From Duganella fentianensis (GTDB taxonomy: Bacteria; Pseudomonadota; Gammaproteobacteria; Burkholderiales; Burkholderiaceae_D): 64,000 nt of DNA. This document shows positions 20,675 to 29,104 of the stretch, one piece after another. A program made the position numbers and the translations under genes. The DNA lies in the NCBI RefSeq assembly GCF_009857835.1, contig NZ_WWCL01000001.1:868001-932000 (forward strand), in the 5' to 3' direction. How positions within the stretch are numbered: position 1 is the stretch's first letter; every line of letters begins with the position of its first letter. The notes below the pieces were generated by a model that was given only the letters and a program-made list of their open reading frames with translations, made no database searches and was not told the DNA's origin.

Positions 20675-20717
20675 ATCGGATCAGCCATTGATCAGCATCA
20701 AGTGTCCGATCTTTTTT
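20675..20717. promoter_or_regulatory. Tandem GATCAGC repeats inside a hairpin with T-tract, jqsS-jqsA intergenic
   Basis: Two copies of GATCAGC (20679-20685 and 20690-20696) lie 11 bp apart, one helical turn. They sit inside a longer dyad, ATCGGA (20675-20680) with TCCGAT (20705-20710), which is followed on the plus strand by seven T. The element may be an operator between the divergent promoters or a weak terminator/attenuator upstream of jqsA. Confidence 0.45.
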
Positions 20718-20774
20718 TGGCCTCAAGGTAGTTATTGATTTCATTTCGTTAACAAACCTTGGGGAGTCTAGCTG

Positions 20775-22019
20775 ATGAACAACGCCATCCTGTCCAGTAA
20801 CGTAGCCGTAGCGGCAGAGCGCCGCCTGCCTGATTTTGTCGAACGCCGCATGGATCTGCACCACGTCACGCGGATCGAGCAATTGCTGGGCGGCGAGCAT
20901 CCGCATGCCTGGCAGCCCACGCCGGCCGATGCCGTGTATCTGGCGGGGAATGACTATCTGTGTCTGGCCGATGAGCCCTCACTGCGCTACGCCCAGCTGG
21001 CGGCACTGGTGCAGACCCAGGGCGAGTTGCTGATGTCGGCCGTGTATCTGCAGCAGGGCAGTGCCCAGCACCGGCTCGAGCAGCGGCTGGCCCAGTGGCT
21101 CGGCACCGAGGACTGCATACTGACCCAGTCCGGCTGGGCCGCCAATGTGGGGCTGGTGCAGACGCTGGCCGAACCGGGCATACCGGTCTACCTCGACATG
21201 CAGGCTCACGCTTCCCTGTGGGAGGGCGTGCAGTCGGCGGGTGCCCAGCCGGTGCCGTTTCTGCACAATGATCTGGGCCATCTGGAAAGGCAGCTGGTCC
21301 GCCATGGCCGCGGCCTGATCGCAGTCGATGCGCTGTACAGCACCAATGGCAGCGTGGCACCGCTGGCCCAGCTGGTGGAGCTGGCCGAACGCAGCCACAG
21401 CATGCTGATCGTCGATGAATCGCATTCGCTGGGCACCCACGGGCCACAGGGTGCAGGGCTGGTGGCGGCGCTGGGGCTAAGCGAGCGCGTGCACTTCCGC
21501 ACCGCATCGCTGGCCAAGGCGCTGGCCGGACGGGCGGGGCTGATCAGCTGTTCGCAGCGCTTCAAAGGCTATTTCCTGTCCGAGTCGCGCCCGGCCATTT
21601 TCAGTTCCTGCCTGCTGCGCCACGAGCTGGCGTGGTTCGACGCGGCGCTGGACTTCATCCGTCTGGCCGAGCAGCGCCGCGCCACCCTGCAGCAGCATGC
21701 CGGCCATGTACGTACGGCGCTGGCAGAGCTGGGCTTTAATGTCAGCGACGGCACGGAGCAGATCATTGCACTGGAAGCGGGGCCGGAGCCGCAGACGCTG
21801 GCCCTGCGCAAGGCGCTGGAGAAGCAGGGCGTGTATGGCGCCATGTTCTGCGCTCCGGCCACGGCCAAGAACCGTTCGCTGGTACGGCTCACGCTCAATT
21901 CCGGCCTGACTGCGGCGCAGCTGGAGCAGATCATTGCTGCCTGCGCTGCCGTGCGCGAAGAACTGGACTGGCAGAACTGGTCGTCGACGCGGCGCTTGCG
22001 CAAGCTGGCGCTGGTGTGA
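20775..22019 (+). CDS. jqsA: Autoinducer synthase JqsA (CqsA/LqsA-like alpha-oxoamine synthase)
   Basis: A 414-residue PLP-dependent enzyme of the alpha-oxoamine synthase family (like BioF and KBL). The PLP Lys lies in TASLAKALAGRAG (K248), the PLP-ring Asp in LIVDESHSLG (D214), and there is a His of the family in DMQAHASLWEG. CqsA/LqsA enzymes condense an acyl-CoA with an amino acid to give alpha-hydroxyketone/aminoketone signals. The neighbouring divergent sensor kinase and regulator identify it as the signal synthase rather than biotin BioF. GGGGAG precedes the ATG. This arrangement was described in Janthinobacterium sp. HH01 as jqsA/jqsS/jqsR. Confidence 0.9.
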   Translation: MNNAILSSNVAVAAERRLPDFVERRMDLHHVTRIEQLLGGEHPHAWQPTPADAVYLAGNDYLCLADEPSLRYAQLAALVQTQGELLMSAVYLQQGSAQHRLEQRLAQWLGTEDCILTQSGWAANVGLVQTLAEPGIPVYLDMQAHASLWEGVQSAGAQPVPFLHNDLGHLERQLVRHGRGLIAVDALYSTNGSVAPLAQLVELAERSHSMLIVDESHSLGTHGPQGAGLVAALGLSERVHFRTASLAKALAGRAGLISCSQRFKGYFLSESRPAIFSSCLLRHELAWFDAALDFIRLAEQRRATLQQHAGHVRTALAELGFNVSDGTEQIIALEAGPEPQTLALRKALEKQGVYGAMFCAPATAKNRSLVRLTLNSGLTAAQLEQIIAACAAVREELDWQNWSSTRRLRKLALV

Positions 22020-22055
22020 GTGTCAGGGCCGCTGTGGTGCGTTATCATGGCGGCT

Positions 22056-22445
22056 ATGACTGAATCTCGAACTCTCTACGAAGTAATTGGCGGCGAAGCG
22101 CGCGTGCGCGAGATGGTGGATCGCTTTTATGATTTGATGGAACTGGAGCCGCAGTTTGCCCTGCTGCGCGCCACCCATGGCAGCTCGCTGGACAATGCGC
22201 GCGAGCGCCTGTTCATGTTCCTCAGCGGCTGGATGGGCGGGCCGGATCTGTACATCGAGGCGCATGGCCACCCGCGCCTGCGCATGCGCCACATGCCGTT
22301 TGCCATCGGCACCAAGGAACGCGACCAGTGGCTGCAGGCGATGGCGTGGGCGATGGAAGATGTGGGCATAGACGAAGCTTTGCGTCTGCGTCTGATGGAA
22401 TCGTTCTATCAGACGGCAGACTGGATGCGCAACAAGCCGGATTGA
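22056..22445 (+). CDS. Group II truncated haemoglobin
   Basis: A 129-residue trHb2 haem protein. It starts MTESRTLYEVIGGEARVREM, the usual family opening. The proximal His is in RMRHMPFAIG and the G8 Trp in DQWLQAMAWAM. Such proteins bind O2 or NO and may detoxify NO or peroxides. Another in-frame ATG lies three codons upstream (22047); neither has a strong ribosome site. It follows jqsA by 36 bp and rmuC follows after 4 bp, so it may be cotranscribed with both. Confidence 0.92.
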   Translation: MTESRTLYEVIGGEARVREMVDRFYDLMELEPQFALLRATHGSSLDNARERLFMFLSGWMGGPDLYIEAHGHPRLRMRHMPFAIGTKERDQWLQAMAWAMEDVGIDEALRLRLMESFYQTADWMRNKPD

Positions 22446-22449
22446 TGCC

Positions 22450-23769
22450 ATGGGCCAGATAGAATTTTTCGTGCTGTTGCTGTTGCTGGCGGCCGTGCTG
22501 GTGTTGCAGGTGCTGGCGCTGTTGCGCGCGCGCTCCGCCCAGAATGGGGCACAGGAGGCAGGACTGGCGGAACGGATAGAACGGGTGGAACGCGAAGTAC
22601 GCCTGCAGCTGCAGGCCACGGCGCAGGCTAGCCATGGCGCCACGGTGCAGCAGTTCGAAGGGCTGCGCCGCCAGCTGGAAGCACAGGGGCTGGTGGGCCG
22701 TGAAGAACAGAGCCGCAACCTGAAACTGTTCGCCGACAGCATGAACCAGACGCTGGCGCGGCTGACCGAATCGAATGCGGCACGCATGCAGGAAGTGCGC
22801 GCCACGCTGGAAGCCAAGATCCGTGATCTGCAGACGGATAACGGCGCGCGGCTGGAAGAGATGCGCAAGACGGTGGATGAAAAACTGCATGCCACACTGG
22901 AAGCGCGCCTGAGTGCATCGTTCCAGCAGGTGTCGGAACGGCTCGAGCGCGTGCATCAGGGGCTCGGTGAAATGCAGCAGCTGGCACTAGGCGTGGGCGA
23001 TCTGAAACGGGTGCTGACCAATGTGAAAACCCGTGGTACCTGGGGCGAAGTGCAGCTGGAAATGCTGCTGGAGCAGGTGCTCACGCCGGACCAGTATGCC
23101 AAGAATGTGGAAACCATTGCCGGTAGCGGCGCGCGGGTGGAGTTCGCGCTCAAGCTGCCGGGCCAGAAGGATGGCGGCGTGCCCGTCTGGATGCCGATCG
23201 ATGCCAAGTTCCCCAAGGAGCAGTACGAACGCCTGCTGGAAGCGGCCGAACAGGCCGATGCCGATGGCGTGGCGCTGGCCGGGCGCGAGCTGGAACGGGC
23301 CGTGCGCGGGGAAGCGAAAACCATTGCGGAAAAATATCTGGCACCACCGCATACCACCGACTTTGCCATCCTGTTCCTGCCGACCGAAGGGCTGTATGCG
23401 GAAGTGATGCGCCGTCCCGGACTGGCCGACGAACTGCAGCGCGTGCACCGTATCAGCATAGCCGGGCCTTCGACGCTGTCAGCTCTGCTCAACAGCCTGC
23501 AGATGGGCTTCCGCACGCTGGCGCTGGAGCGCCGTTCATCGGAAGTGTGGCAGGTGCTGGGGGCAGTGAAGACCGAGTTCGCCAAATTCGGCGATGTACT
23601 GGCGGCCACCAAGCTGACGCTGGAACGGGCCGCCAAGAATATCGAATCGGCCGAAACCCGTAGCCGCCAGATGGCGCGCAAGCTCAAGACCGTGGAAGCA
23701 CTGCCTAGCGAAGCGGCGCAGCTGCTGCTGGGCGCGCAGCCGGAAGCGGGCCAGCACGACGCCGATTGA
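22450..23769 (+). CDS. rmuC: DNA recombination protein RmuC
   Basis: A 439-residue RmuC-family protein: N-terminal membrane helix (about residues 5-24), a coiled-coil region (about 35-165) and the RmuC domain with its nuclease-like fold, including TRGTWGEVQLEMLLEQVL and the VWMPIDAKFPKEQYERL segment. RmuC limits recombination at inverted repeats in E. coli. It ends 39 bp from the convergent mobA-moeA gene. Confidence 0.94.
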   Translation: MGQIEFFVLLLLLAAVLVLQVLALLRARSAQNGAQEAGLAERIERVEREVRLQLQATAQASHGATVQQFEGLRRQLEAQGLVGREEQSRNLKLFADSMNQTLARLTESNAARMQEVRATLEAKIRDLQTDNGARLEEMRKTVDEKLHATLEARLSASFQQVSERLERVHQGLGEMQQLALGVGDLKRVLTNVKTRGTWGEVQLEMLLEQVLTPDQYAKNVETIAGSGARVEFALKLPGQKDGGVPVWMPIDAKFPKEQYERLLEAAEQADADGVALAGRELERAVRGEAKTIAEKYLAPPHTTDFAILFLPTEGLYAEVMRRPGLADELQRVHRISIAGPSTLSALLNSLQMGFRTLALERRSSEVWQVLGAVKTEFAKFGDVLAATKLTLERAAKNIESAETRSRQMARKLKTVEALPSEAAQLLLGAQPEAGQHDAD

Positions 23770-23808
23770 TGGCGGCCGCGCCGGCGCTCGGACTAGGCGC
23801 ACGGCGCG

Positions 23809-25770
23809 CTAGATCAGGCCTTCGAACAGCAGCACGTCGACCATTTCGCCAGCGGCTACATTGCCCTGCTCGTGGCCGAGCACCACCATGCAGTTGGCTT
23901 CCGTCATCGAGCGCAGGATGCCGGAGCCCTGGGCGCCCGTCAGCCGTACTTCGGGCTGGCCATCCGCGCCCCGGCTGATAATGCCGCGCTGGTACTCGGT
24001 GCGGCCGGGCCGTTTGCGCATCGCCGCTTGCGCTCTGGCCTGCAGCGTCAGCTGGGGTGCTTGCGCACCCATCATGGCCAGCAGGGCAGGGCGGGCAAAC
24101 AGATAGAACGATACCGCCACGGCGACCGGATTGCCGGGCAGGCCTAGCAGCCATGCGCTATCGGCGCCGTCGCGGATCTGGCCGAACGCCAGCGGACGGC
24201 CGGGACGCATGGCCAGCTTCCAGAACGACAGCTGGCCCAGACTGGCCAGTATGTCGCGGGTATAGTCGGCCGCACCTTCCGATACACCGCCCGAAGTAAT
24301 GATGGCATCGGCCTGCCGGCAGGTGCTGCGTAGTGCCGCATCCAGTGCCTGCGGATCGTCGCGCACGATGCCCAGGTCTATCACTTCGCAGCCCAGCCGC
24401 GTCAGCATGCCGAATACCGTGTAGCGGTTGCTGTCGTAGATACTGCCTTCGTCGAGCGGCTGCCCCGGTGCGCGCAGTTCGTCGCCGGTGGAGAAAAACG
24501 CCACGCGCAGCTTGCGCTGCACGCTCACTTCGGCCATGCCGAGCGAAGCGATCAGGCCCAGATCGGCGGGGCGCAGCAGTTTGCCTCTGGCCAGTGCCAC
24601 GCTGCCCTGCTTCAGGTCTTCGCCAGCGAAGCGGCGATTGGCGCCTTGCTGGATCACGCCATGGGCGACGGTGACGCTGTCGTCGCTGATGGCGCTGGCC
24701 AGTTCCTGCGGCAGCACGCTGTCGCAGCCGGCCGGCATGGCGGCTCCCGTCATGATGCGGATGCATTCGCCGGCCTGCACTTGCAGCGCGCAGGGGCGGC
24801 CCGCGTAGGCGATGCCTATGACTTTGAAGCTGGCCTGCGCCTGCGCGGCGTCAGGCAGATCGGCGCCGCGCAGGGCGTAGCCATCCATGGCCGAATTGTC
24901 GTAGGCTGGCACGTTGATGGGCGAGATCACGTCCTGCGCCAGCACGCGGTCCAGCGCGCTGAAGAGGGGAACGGTATGGCTGGCGTCGAGCGGCGTAATC
25001 TGCTCGGCGATCAGGCGCTGCGCCTGTTCCACATGCAGCGCGCTGTCGTGCTGGCCGGCGCTGCGGGCTGCGCTGCTGCCTGCATACGCTGCAGCGCTGG
25101 CCATGGCGGCGGCAGAGGGAGCAGCTGCAGAGGGGGCAGCTGCGGAGGCGGGCGGCTGCTCGAGCGCCTGCAATTCATCCAGTGTGTTGACGTTGCTGAA
25201 TGCGGCATCGTCGTCGAACAGGACTTCGGCCACGCGCAGCGATTTGTACCAGCTTTCCATGCGTCGTTCGCCACTGGCCAGATAGGCTTCCAGCTGCGGC
25301 AGTACACTGGTTCTGAGCAGCGCGAACACGGGATGCAGCTGGCGCTGCGGCGCGGCGGCATCAGCGTGCGTCTGCATGGTCACGGCCAGTGCGACGTCGG
25401 CGTTCTGCTCACTCAGCGCAGCATGCAGGCGCGCCGCCAGATCGGCTGGCAGTAAAGGCGAATCGCAAGGGACGGTGAGCAGCAGTTCGGTGGGGCAAAA
25501 CTGCAGGCCGATCTGCAGCCCTGCCAGCGGACCCGCATAGCCATCGATGTAGTCCGGCAGCACGGGCGCATTGCCAGCCAGTTCCTGGTAGCGTGTCAGA
25601 TTGCGGTTGGCATTGATGGCATAGCTGGCGACCTGCGGTGCCAGACGGGCGATCACGTGCTCCACCAGCGTGCTGCTGCGGAAAGGCTGCAGGCCTTTAT
25701 CGACGCTGCCCATGCGGCTGCCGCGGCCACCGGCAAGTATCAGGCCGGTGATCTGGTTCTGGAAAGACAA
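23809..25770 (-). CDS. MobA-MoeA fusion for molybdenum cofactor synthesis
   Basis: A 653-residue fusion. Residues about 1-200 are MobA (molybdenum cofactor guanylyltransferase) with the nucleotide-binding LILAGGRGSRMG and VPCDSPLLP motifs. A 45-residue Ala/Ser/Pro-rich linker with near-identical 15-nt repeats follows. Residues about 245-653 are MoeA (molybdopterin molybdotransferase), with PAYDNSAMDGYALRG and SGGVSEGAADY, the MPT-binding motifs. The start is taken as TTG at 25770, four bp past the moaA stop and 5 nt after GGAGG, which itself lies in the moaA end. No stop or plausible second start separates the domains. MobA and MoeA are normally separate proteins. Confidence 0.9.
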   Translation of the reverse strand: MSFQNQITGLILAGGRGSRMGSVDKGLQPFRSSTLVEHVIARLAPQVASYAINANRNLTRYQELAGNAPVLPDYIDGYAGPLAGLQIGLQFCPTELLLTVPCDSPLLPADLAARLHAALSEQNADVALAVTMQTHADAAAPQRQLHPVFALLRTSVLPQLEAYLASGERRMESWYKSLRVAEVLFDDDAAFSNVNTLDELQALEQPPASAAAPSAAAPSAAAMASAAAYAGSSAARSAGQHDSALHVEQAQRLIAEQITPLDASHTVPLFSALDRVLAQDVISPINVPAYDNSAMDGYALRGADLPDAAQAQASFKVIGIAYAGRPCALQVQAGECIRIMTGAAMPAGCDSVLPQELASAISDDSVTVAHGVIQQGANRRFAGEDLKQGSVALARGKLLRPADLGLIASLGMAEVSVQRKLRVAFFSTGDELRAPGQPLDEGSIYDSNRYTVFGMLTRLGCEVIDLGIVRDDPQALDAALRSTCRQADAIITSGGVSEGAADYTRDILASLGQLSFWKLAMRPGRPLAFGQIRDGADSAWLLGLPGNPVAVAVSFYLFARPALLAMMGAQAPQLTLQARAQAAMRKRPGRTEYQRGIISRGADGQPEVRLTGAQGSGILRSMTEANCMVVLGHEQGNVAAGEMVDVLLFEGLI

Positions 25771-25771
25771 A

Positions 25772-26881
25772 CTAACCTCCGATGTAAGACATTTCAACTT
25801 TGCGCTGTTCGGCCTGCGGCAGCGCCGTCTGCGCCGTACGCAGTTCCGAATAGCGGTCCGCGCGCGCACGCCAGAGCTGGGCTAGCGCGCCGCTGATGGC
25901 GTTGTCGCTATGGCCGTCACGCAGCAGCGCACGCAGATCGTGCCCGCTGCTGGCAAACAGACAGGTATATAGCTGGCCTTCGGTCGACAGGCGTGCGCGC
26001 GTGCAGTCGCCGCAGAACGCCTGGGTGACGCTGGAAATCATGCCGATCTCGCCGCCGCCATCGGCGTAGCGCCAGCGCGTGGCGGTTTCGCCGCTGTAGT
26101 TGGCGTCCAGCGCCTGCAGCGGGAACTCGGCGTGGATGCGTTCTACCACTTGGGCCGATGGCAGCACTTCGTCCATCTTCCAGCCGTTCGAAGCGCCTAC
26201 GTCCATGTATTCGATAAAGCGCAGAATGAAGGGCGAGTGGCGGAAATAGCGCGCCATGGGCAGGATTTCCTGATCGTTCATGCCGGCCTTCACCACCATA
26301 TTCACCTTGACCGGCCCCAGTCCTACCTTGTGCGCCTGTTCCAGCCCTTGCAGCACATCGCGCACGTCGAAATCAACATCGTTCATGCGGCGGAAGGTCT
26401 GGTTGTCCAGCGCATCGAGCGAGACGGTGACGCGCTGCAGACCGGCGTCCTTGAGCGCCTGTGCCTTGCGTGCCAGTAGCGATGCGTTGGTGGTCAGCGT
26501 CAGGTCCAGTGGCTGGCCGCTGGCCGTTTTGAGCCGGGCCAGCATGGCGATGAGTTTTTCGATATCTTTGCGCAGTAGCGGCTCGCCCCCCGTCAGGCGG
26601 ATTTTTTCGACGCCGTGGGCGACAAATATTCTGGCCAGCCGGGTGATTTCCTCGAACGAGAGCAGGGCTTTATGCGGCAGGTACTGGTAATCGCTGTTGA
26701 AAACCGCCTTGGGCATGCAATACACGCAGCGGAAATTGCAGCGGTCGGTCACGGAAATGCGCAGATCACGCAACGGCCGCGCCAGACGGTCGCTGAGCAG
26801 GCCGGTGGGCGTTTCAGGCGTTGCGGGAATGACCGGAGCGGCGCCGCGCTGCTCGGTCATCATGATGATTTTTTCTGCCAT
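25772..26881 (-). CDS. moaA: GTP 3',8-cyclase MoaA
   Basis: Radical SAM enzyme for the first step of molybdopterin synthesis. It has the N-terminal cluster motif [10 protein letters not shown], the C-terminal cluster Cys residues in [11 protein letters not shown] and LYTCLF, and the terminal Gly-Gly (YIGG) important for activity. The start is uncertain: ATG at 26881 (369 residues) is chosen, but a downstream ATG pair or an upstream GTG at 26923 are possible. It is followed immediately by the mobA-moeA fusion and lies 117 bp past the export operon. Confidence 0.92.
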   Translation of the reverse strand: MAEKIIMMTEQRGAAPVIPATPETPTGLLSDRLARPLRDLRISVTDRCNFRCVYCMPKAVFNSDYQYLPHKALLSFEEITRLARIFVAHGVEKIRLTGGEPLLRKDIEKLIAMLARLKTASGQPLDLTLTTNASLLARKAQALKDAGLQRVTVSLDALDNQTFRRMNDVDFDVRDVLQGLEQAHKVGLGPVKVNMVVKAGMNDQEILPMARYFRHSPFILRFIEYMDVGASNGWKMDEVLPSAQVVERIHAEFPLQALDANYSGETATRWRYADGGGEIGMISSVTQAFCGDCTRARLSTEGQLYTCLFASSGHDLRALLRDGHSDNAISGALAQLWRARADRYSELRTAQTALPQAEQRKVEMSYIGG

Positions 26882-26998
26882 GAGAGTGGTGAAGTCTTGC
26901 TGTTTTTGAAACCTTGCGCGCACTCTGGCGCGCGCAGCTAGCTACGATACCACGAGCGGCAATTTGGCGTCCGTAGCGCTGGCGTGCCAGCCCCGCTG

Positions 26999-29101
26999 TC
27001 AGAAGCCCGCTTCGCGCCACGCCACCGACGCGGCCGTGCGCAGAAAGCGCAAAGCCGGGGCTTCCCACTGGCCCGCAATGGCAACCCGGCCGCGCCACTC
27101 GGGGCTGGCGGCGGGCAGTTCTGCATCGGCTTCCAGCTGCACGCGGTACACCGCATGCTCGGGATACAGCACGCCATTTTTTTCGCGTACCAGCACGTCG
27201 CCGCCGAACAGCGTAGCCAGTTCCGGTTCGCCCAGCGTGCGGCTGGCATCGCGGTCGATGCTGGCCACGGTCAGCCGCACGGCCGGACCGGCACCGCCGT
27301 CGGCCATGAACAGCGCGCGGTCGCCTTTGGCGATGCGGCGCACGGCTTCTTCATCCACATAGGTGATCACCTGCCAGCGCGCGGATTTGATCAGCGCTCC
27401 CAGATATTCCTGCGCCTTGAGCCAGGCGCCGGGGCGCAGGTCGGGGTCCACATCGACCAGCACGCCCGCATACGGTGCCTGCGGACGATAGCGTTGCAGA
27501 TCGGCGCCGACGGTGGCGCTTTCGGCGCTGGCGTAGGCCAGTTGCTCATGCAGCAGCTGCCAGTCCTTGCGATTGGCGGCATCCAGGCCGGCTGCAGCCG
27601 ATTGCCAGGCCAGGGTATCCTGGCGTGCGATGGTTTCATTGGCGCGCAGGGCCAGTTCCGGCGAGCCCAGGCGCAGCAGCAAGGTGCCGGCACTGACCTG
27701 CTGGCCGTTAGGCACGGGCAGAGCTTCCACCTGCGCATGCTCGGGCGCATACAGTGCCAGGCGTTGCTGCGGTTGCAGCATGCCGGCGCTGAGTACGCGG
27801 CTGGGCCAGGGCAGCACGAACAATGCTGCCACCAGCACGCCCAGCAGCGCACTGCGGCGTGCCCGGCGGCTGTGGCGCAGGGTGTTCCAGTGCGTGCCCC
27901 ATACACGCAGCTCGCGCCACACGGGCAGGGCGAGGAACCAGCCTATCTCCACCGCAAACAGCAGTATGCCGACGGCCTTGATGAAGAAGTGGTAGACCAG
28001 GGCCGCAATCCCGAGGAAGACCACCAGCCGGTACAGCCACACAGCCCAGGCGAACAGGATCAGGCCGCGCTGCAGGCCGGGCTTGAACGGTTCCGGCACC
28101 GGCTCGCCCAGTGCAAACAGGCGTTCGCGCAAGTCCCAGCGCGCCAGCGCGAAGGCGCGGTTGTGCAGATTCGGCAGGCCGAGATAGTCGGATAGCAGGA
28201 AATAGCCGTCGAAGCGCATGAAGGGACTGGCATTGATCGCCAGCGTGGCCACCCAGGTGGTGGTCGATAGCAGAAAGGCCAGCTGTCTGGGCCCGCCTTC
28301 GGGCAGCCATACCCAGGCCAGCGTCGCCCAGGCGGCGATCATCAATTCGGTGACGATGCCGGCGCCGGCCACGGCCAGGCGCTGCTCGCGTTTCGTCAGC
28401 TTCCAGACTTCATTGGTGTCGGTGTAGGCTACTGGCCACATGACGAGGAAGGCCAGGCCCATGGTCGGCACGCGGCAGCCATAGCGTTTGGCCGTCAGGG
28501 CATGACCTAGTTCGTGGCAGACTTTGGCCACGGTGATGGCGCCGCCATACAGCAGCGCCCCTTGCCAGCTCAGGGTGTCCATCAGGGTGGCGCTGAAGCG
28601 CTCCCATTCGCGGTAGGCACCGACCAGCCCCAGCACGCCGGCGGCCACGGTGAGCCAGCGGAACAGCGGCGAGTAAAGCCAGCCCAGCTGCGGGGCCAGC
28701 CAGTCCAGCCAGCGGTCGGGCCGGAGCAGCGGAATGCGGAAGAACAGGTAGTTATGCAGCAGCCATTCATGCCAGCCGCCGCGCTGGCGCAGGCGCTGGG
28801 CGGCCAGTGCGCGTGCGCTGCCACGTGCTGCCTGCAGCAACTGCTGTTCGCGCAGGAAGGATAGCAGCCGTTCGAGGTCGCTCTGGTCCAGTTGTAAAGT
28901 GGTGTCGTGGTTGATCTGGCCGAGTATGGCCGCAGCGTCGGCCAGCTCCCAGCGGCTCAGCATTTCGAAGCTGGGCCAGTCGAGCTGGAAGAACTGGTTG
29001 CGTACTGGGTCGTGCAGCGTCCAGCTGGGCTGGCCGTCCGCCAGGCGCGGGCCGGGCAGCAGCGCAAGTTCCTGACGCAGCACGGGCAGGGCAGTCTGCA
29101 T
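26999..29101 (-). CDS. PqqD-like / M50 protease / HlyD fusion membrane protein
   Basis: A 700-residue fusion. Residues about 20-90 resemble a PqqD-type winged-helix peptide-recognition domain (WTLHDPVRNQFFQLD, with a trailing helix). Residues about 150-400 are a polytopic M50 (site-2 protease-like) core with zinc ligands in CHELGH (H196, H200) and the third-ligand motif MRFDGY (D298). Residues about 420-700 form one more membrane helix and a HlyD-type adaptor arm with biotinyl-lipoyl-like sequence (YAPEHAQVEALPVPNGQQV). It is the last gene of the giant-protein export operon, 3 bp after the GAF-HlyD gene. The combination suggests recognition, cleavage and periplasmic hand-over of the giant protein; function is inferred. 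Confidence 0.8.
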   Translation of the reverse strand: MQTALPVLRQELALLPGPRLADGQPSWTLHDPVRNQFFQLDWPSFEMLSRWELADAAAILGQINHDTTLQLDQSDLERLLSFLREQQLLQAARGSARALAAQRLRQRGGWHEWLLHNYLFFRIPLLRPDRWLDWLAPQLGWLYSPLFRWLTVAAGVLGLVGAYREWERFSATLMDTLSWQGALLYGGAITVAKVCHELGHALTAKRYGCRVPTMGLAFLVMWPVAYTDTNEVWKLTKREQRLAVAGAGIVTELMIAAWATLAWVWLPEGGPRQLAFLLSTTTWVATLAINASPFMRFDGYFLLSDYLGLPNLHNRAFALARWDLRERLFALGEPVPEPFKPGLQRGLILFAWAVWLYRLVVFLGIAALVYHFFIKAVGILLFAVEIGWFLALPVWRELRVWGTHWNTLRHSRRARRSALLGVLVAALFVLPWPSRVLSAGMLQPQQRLALYAPEHAQVEALPVPNGQQVSAGTLLLRLGSPELALRANETIARQDTLAWQSAAAGLDAANRKDWQLLHEQLAYASAESATVGADLQRYRPQAPYAGVLVDVDPDLRPGAWLKAQEYLGALIKSARWQVITYVDEEAVRRIAKGDRALFMADGGAGPAVRLTVASIDRDASRTLGEPELATLFGGDVLVREKNGVLYPEHAVYRVQLEADAELPAASPEWRGRVAIAGQWEAPALRFLRTAASVAWREAGF

Positions 29102-29104
29102 GGC

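Noticed and set aside
20775..22019. BioF (biotin synthesis)
   Set aside because: Same family, but the neighbouring sensor kinase and LqsR-like regulator and absence of bio genes fit an autoinducer synthase.
25772..29101. Radical SAM gene beside a PqqD-like domain as a RiPP cluster
   Set aside because: The radical SAM protein is clearly MoaA, with its C-terminal cluster and Gly-Gly end and a mobA-moeA partner, and no precursor peptide was found.
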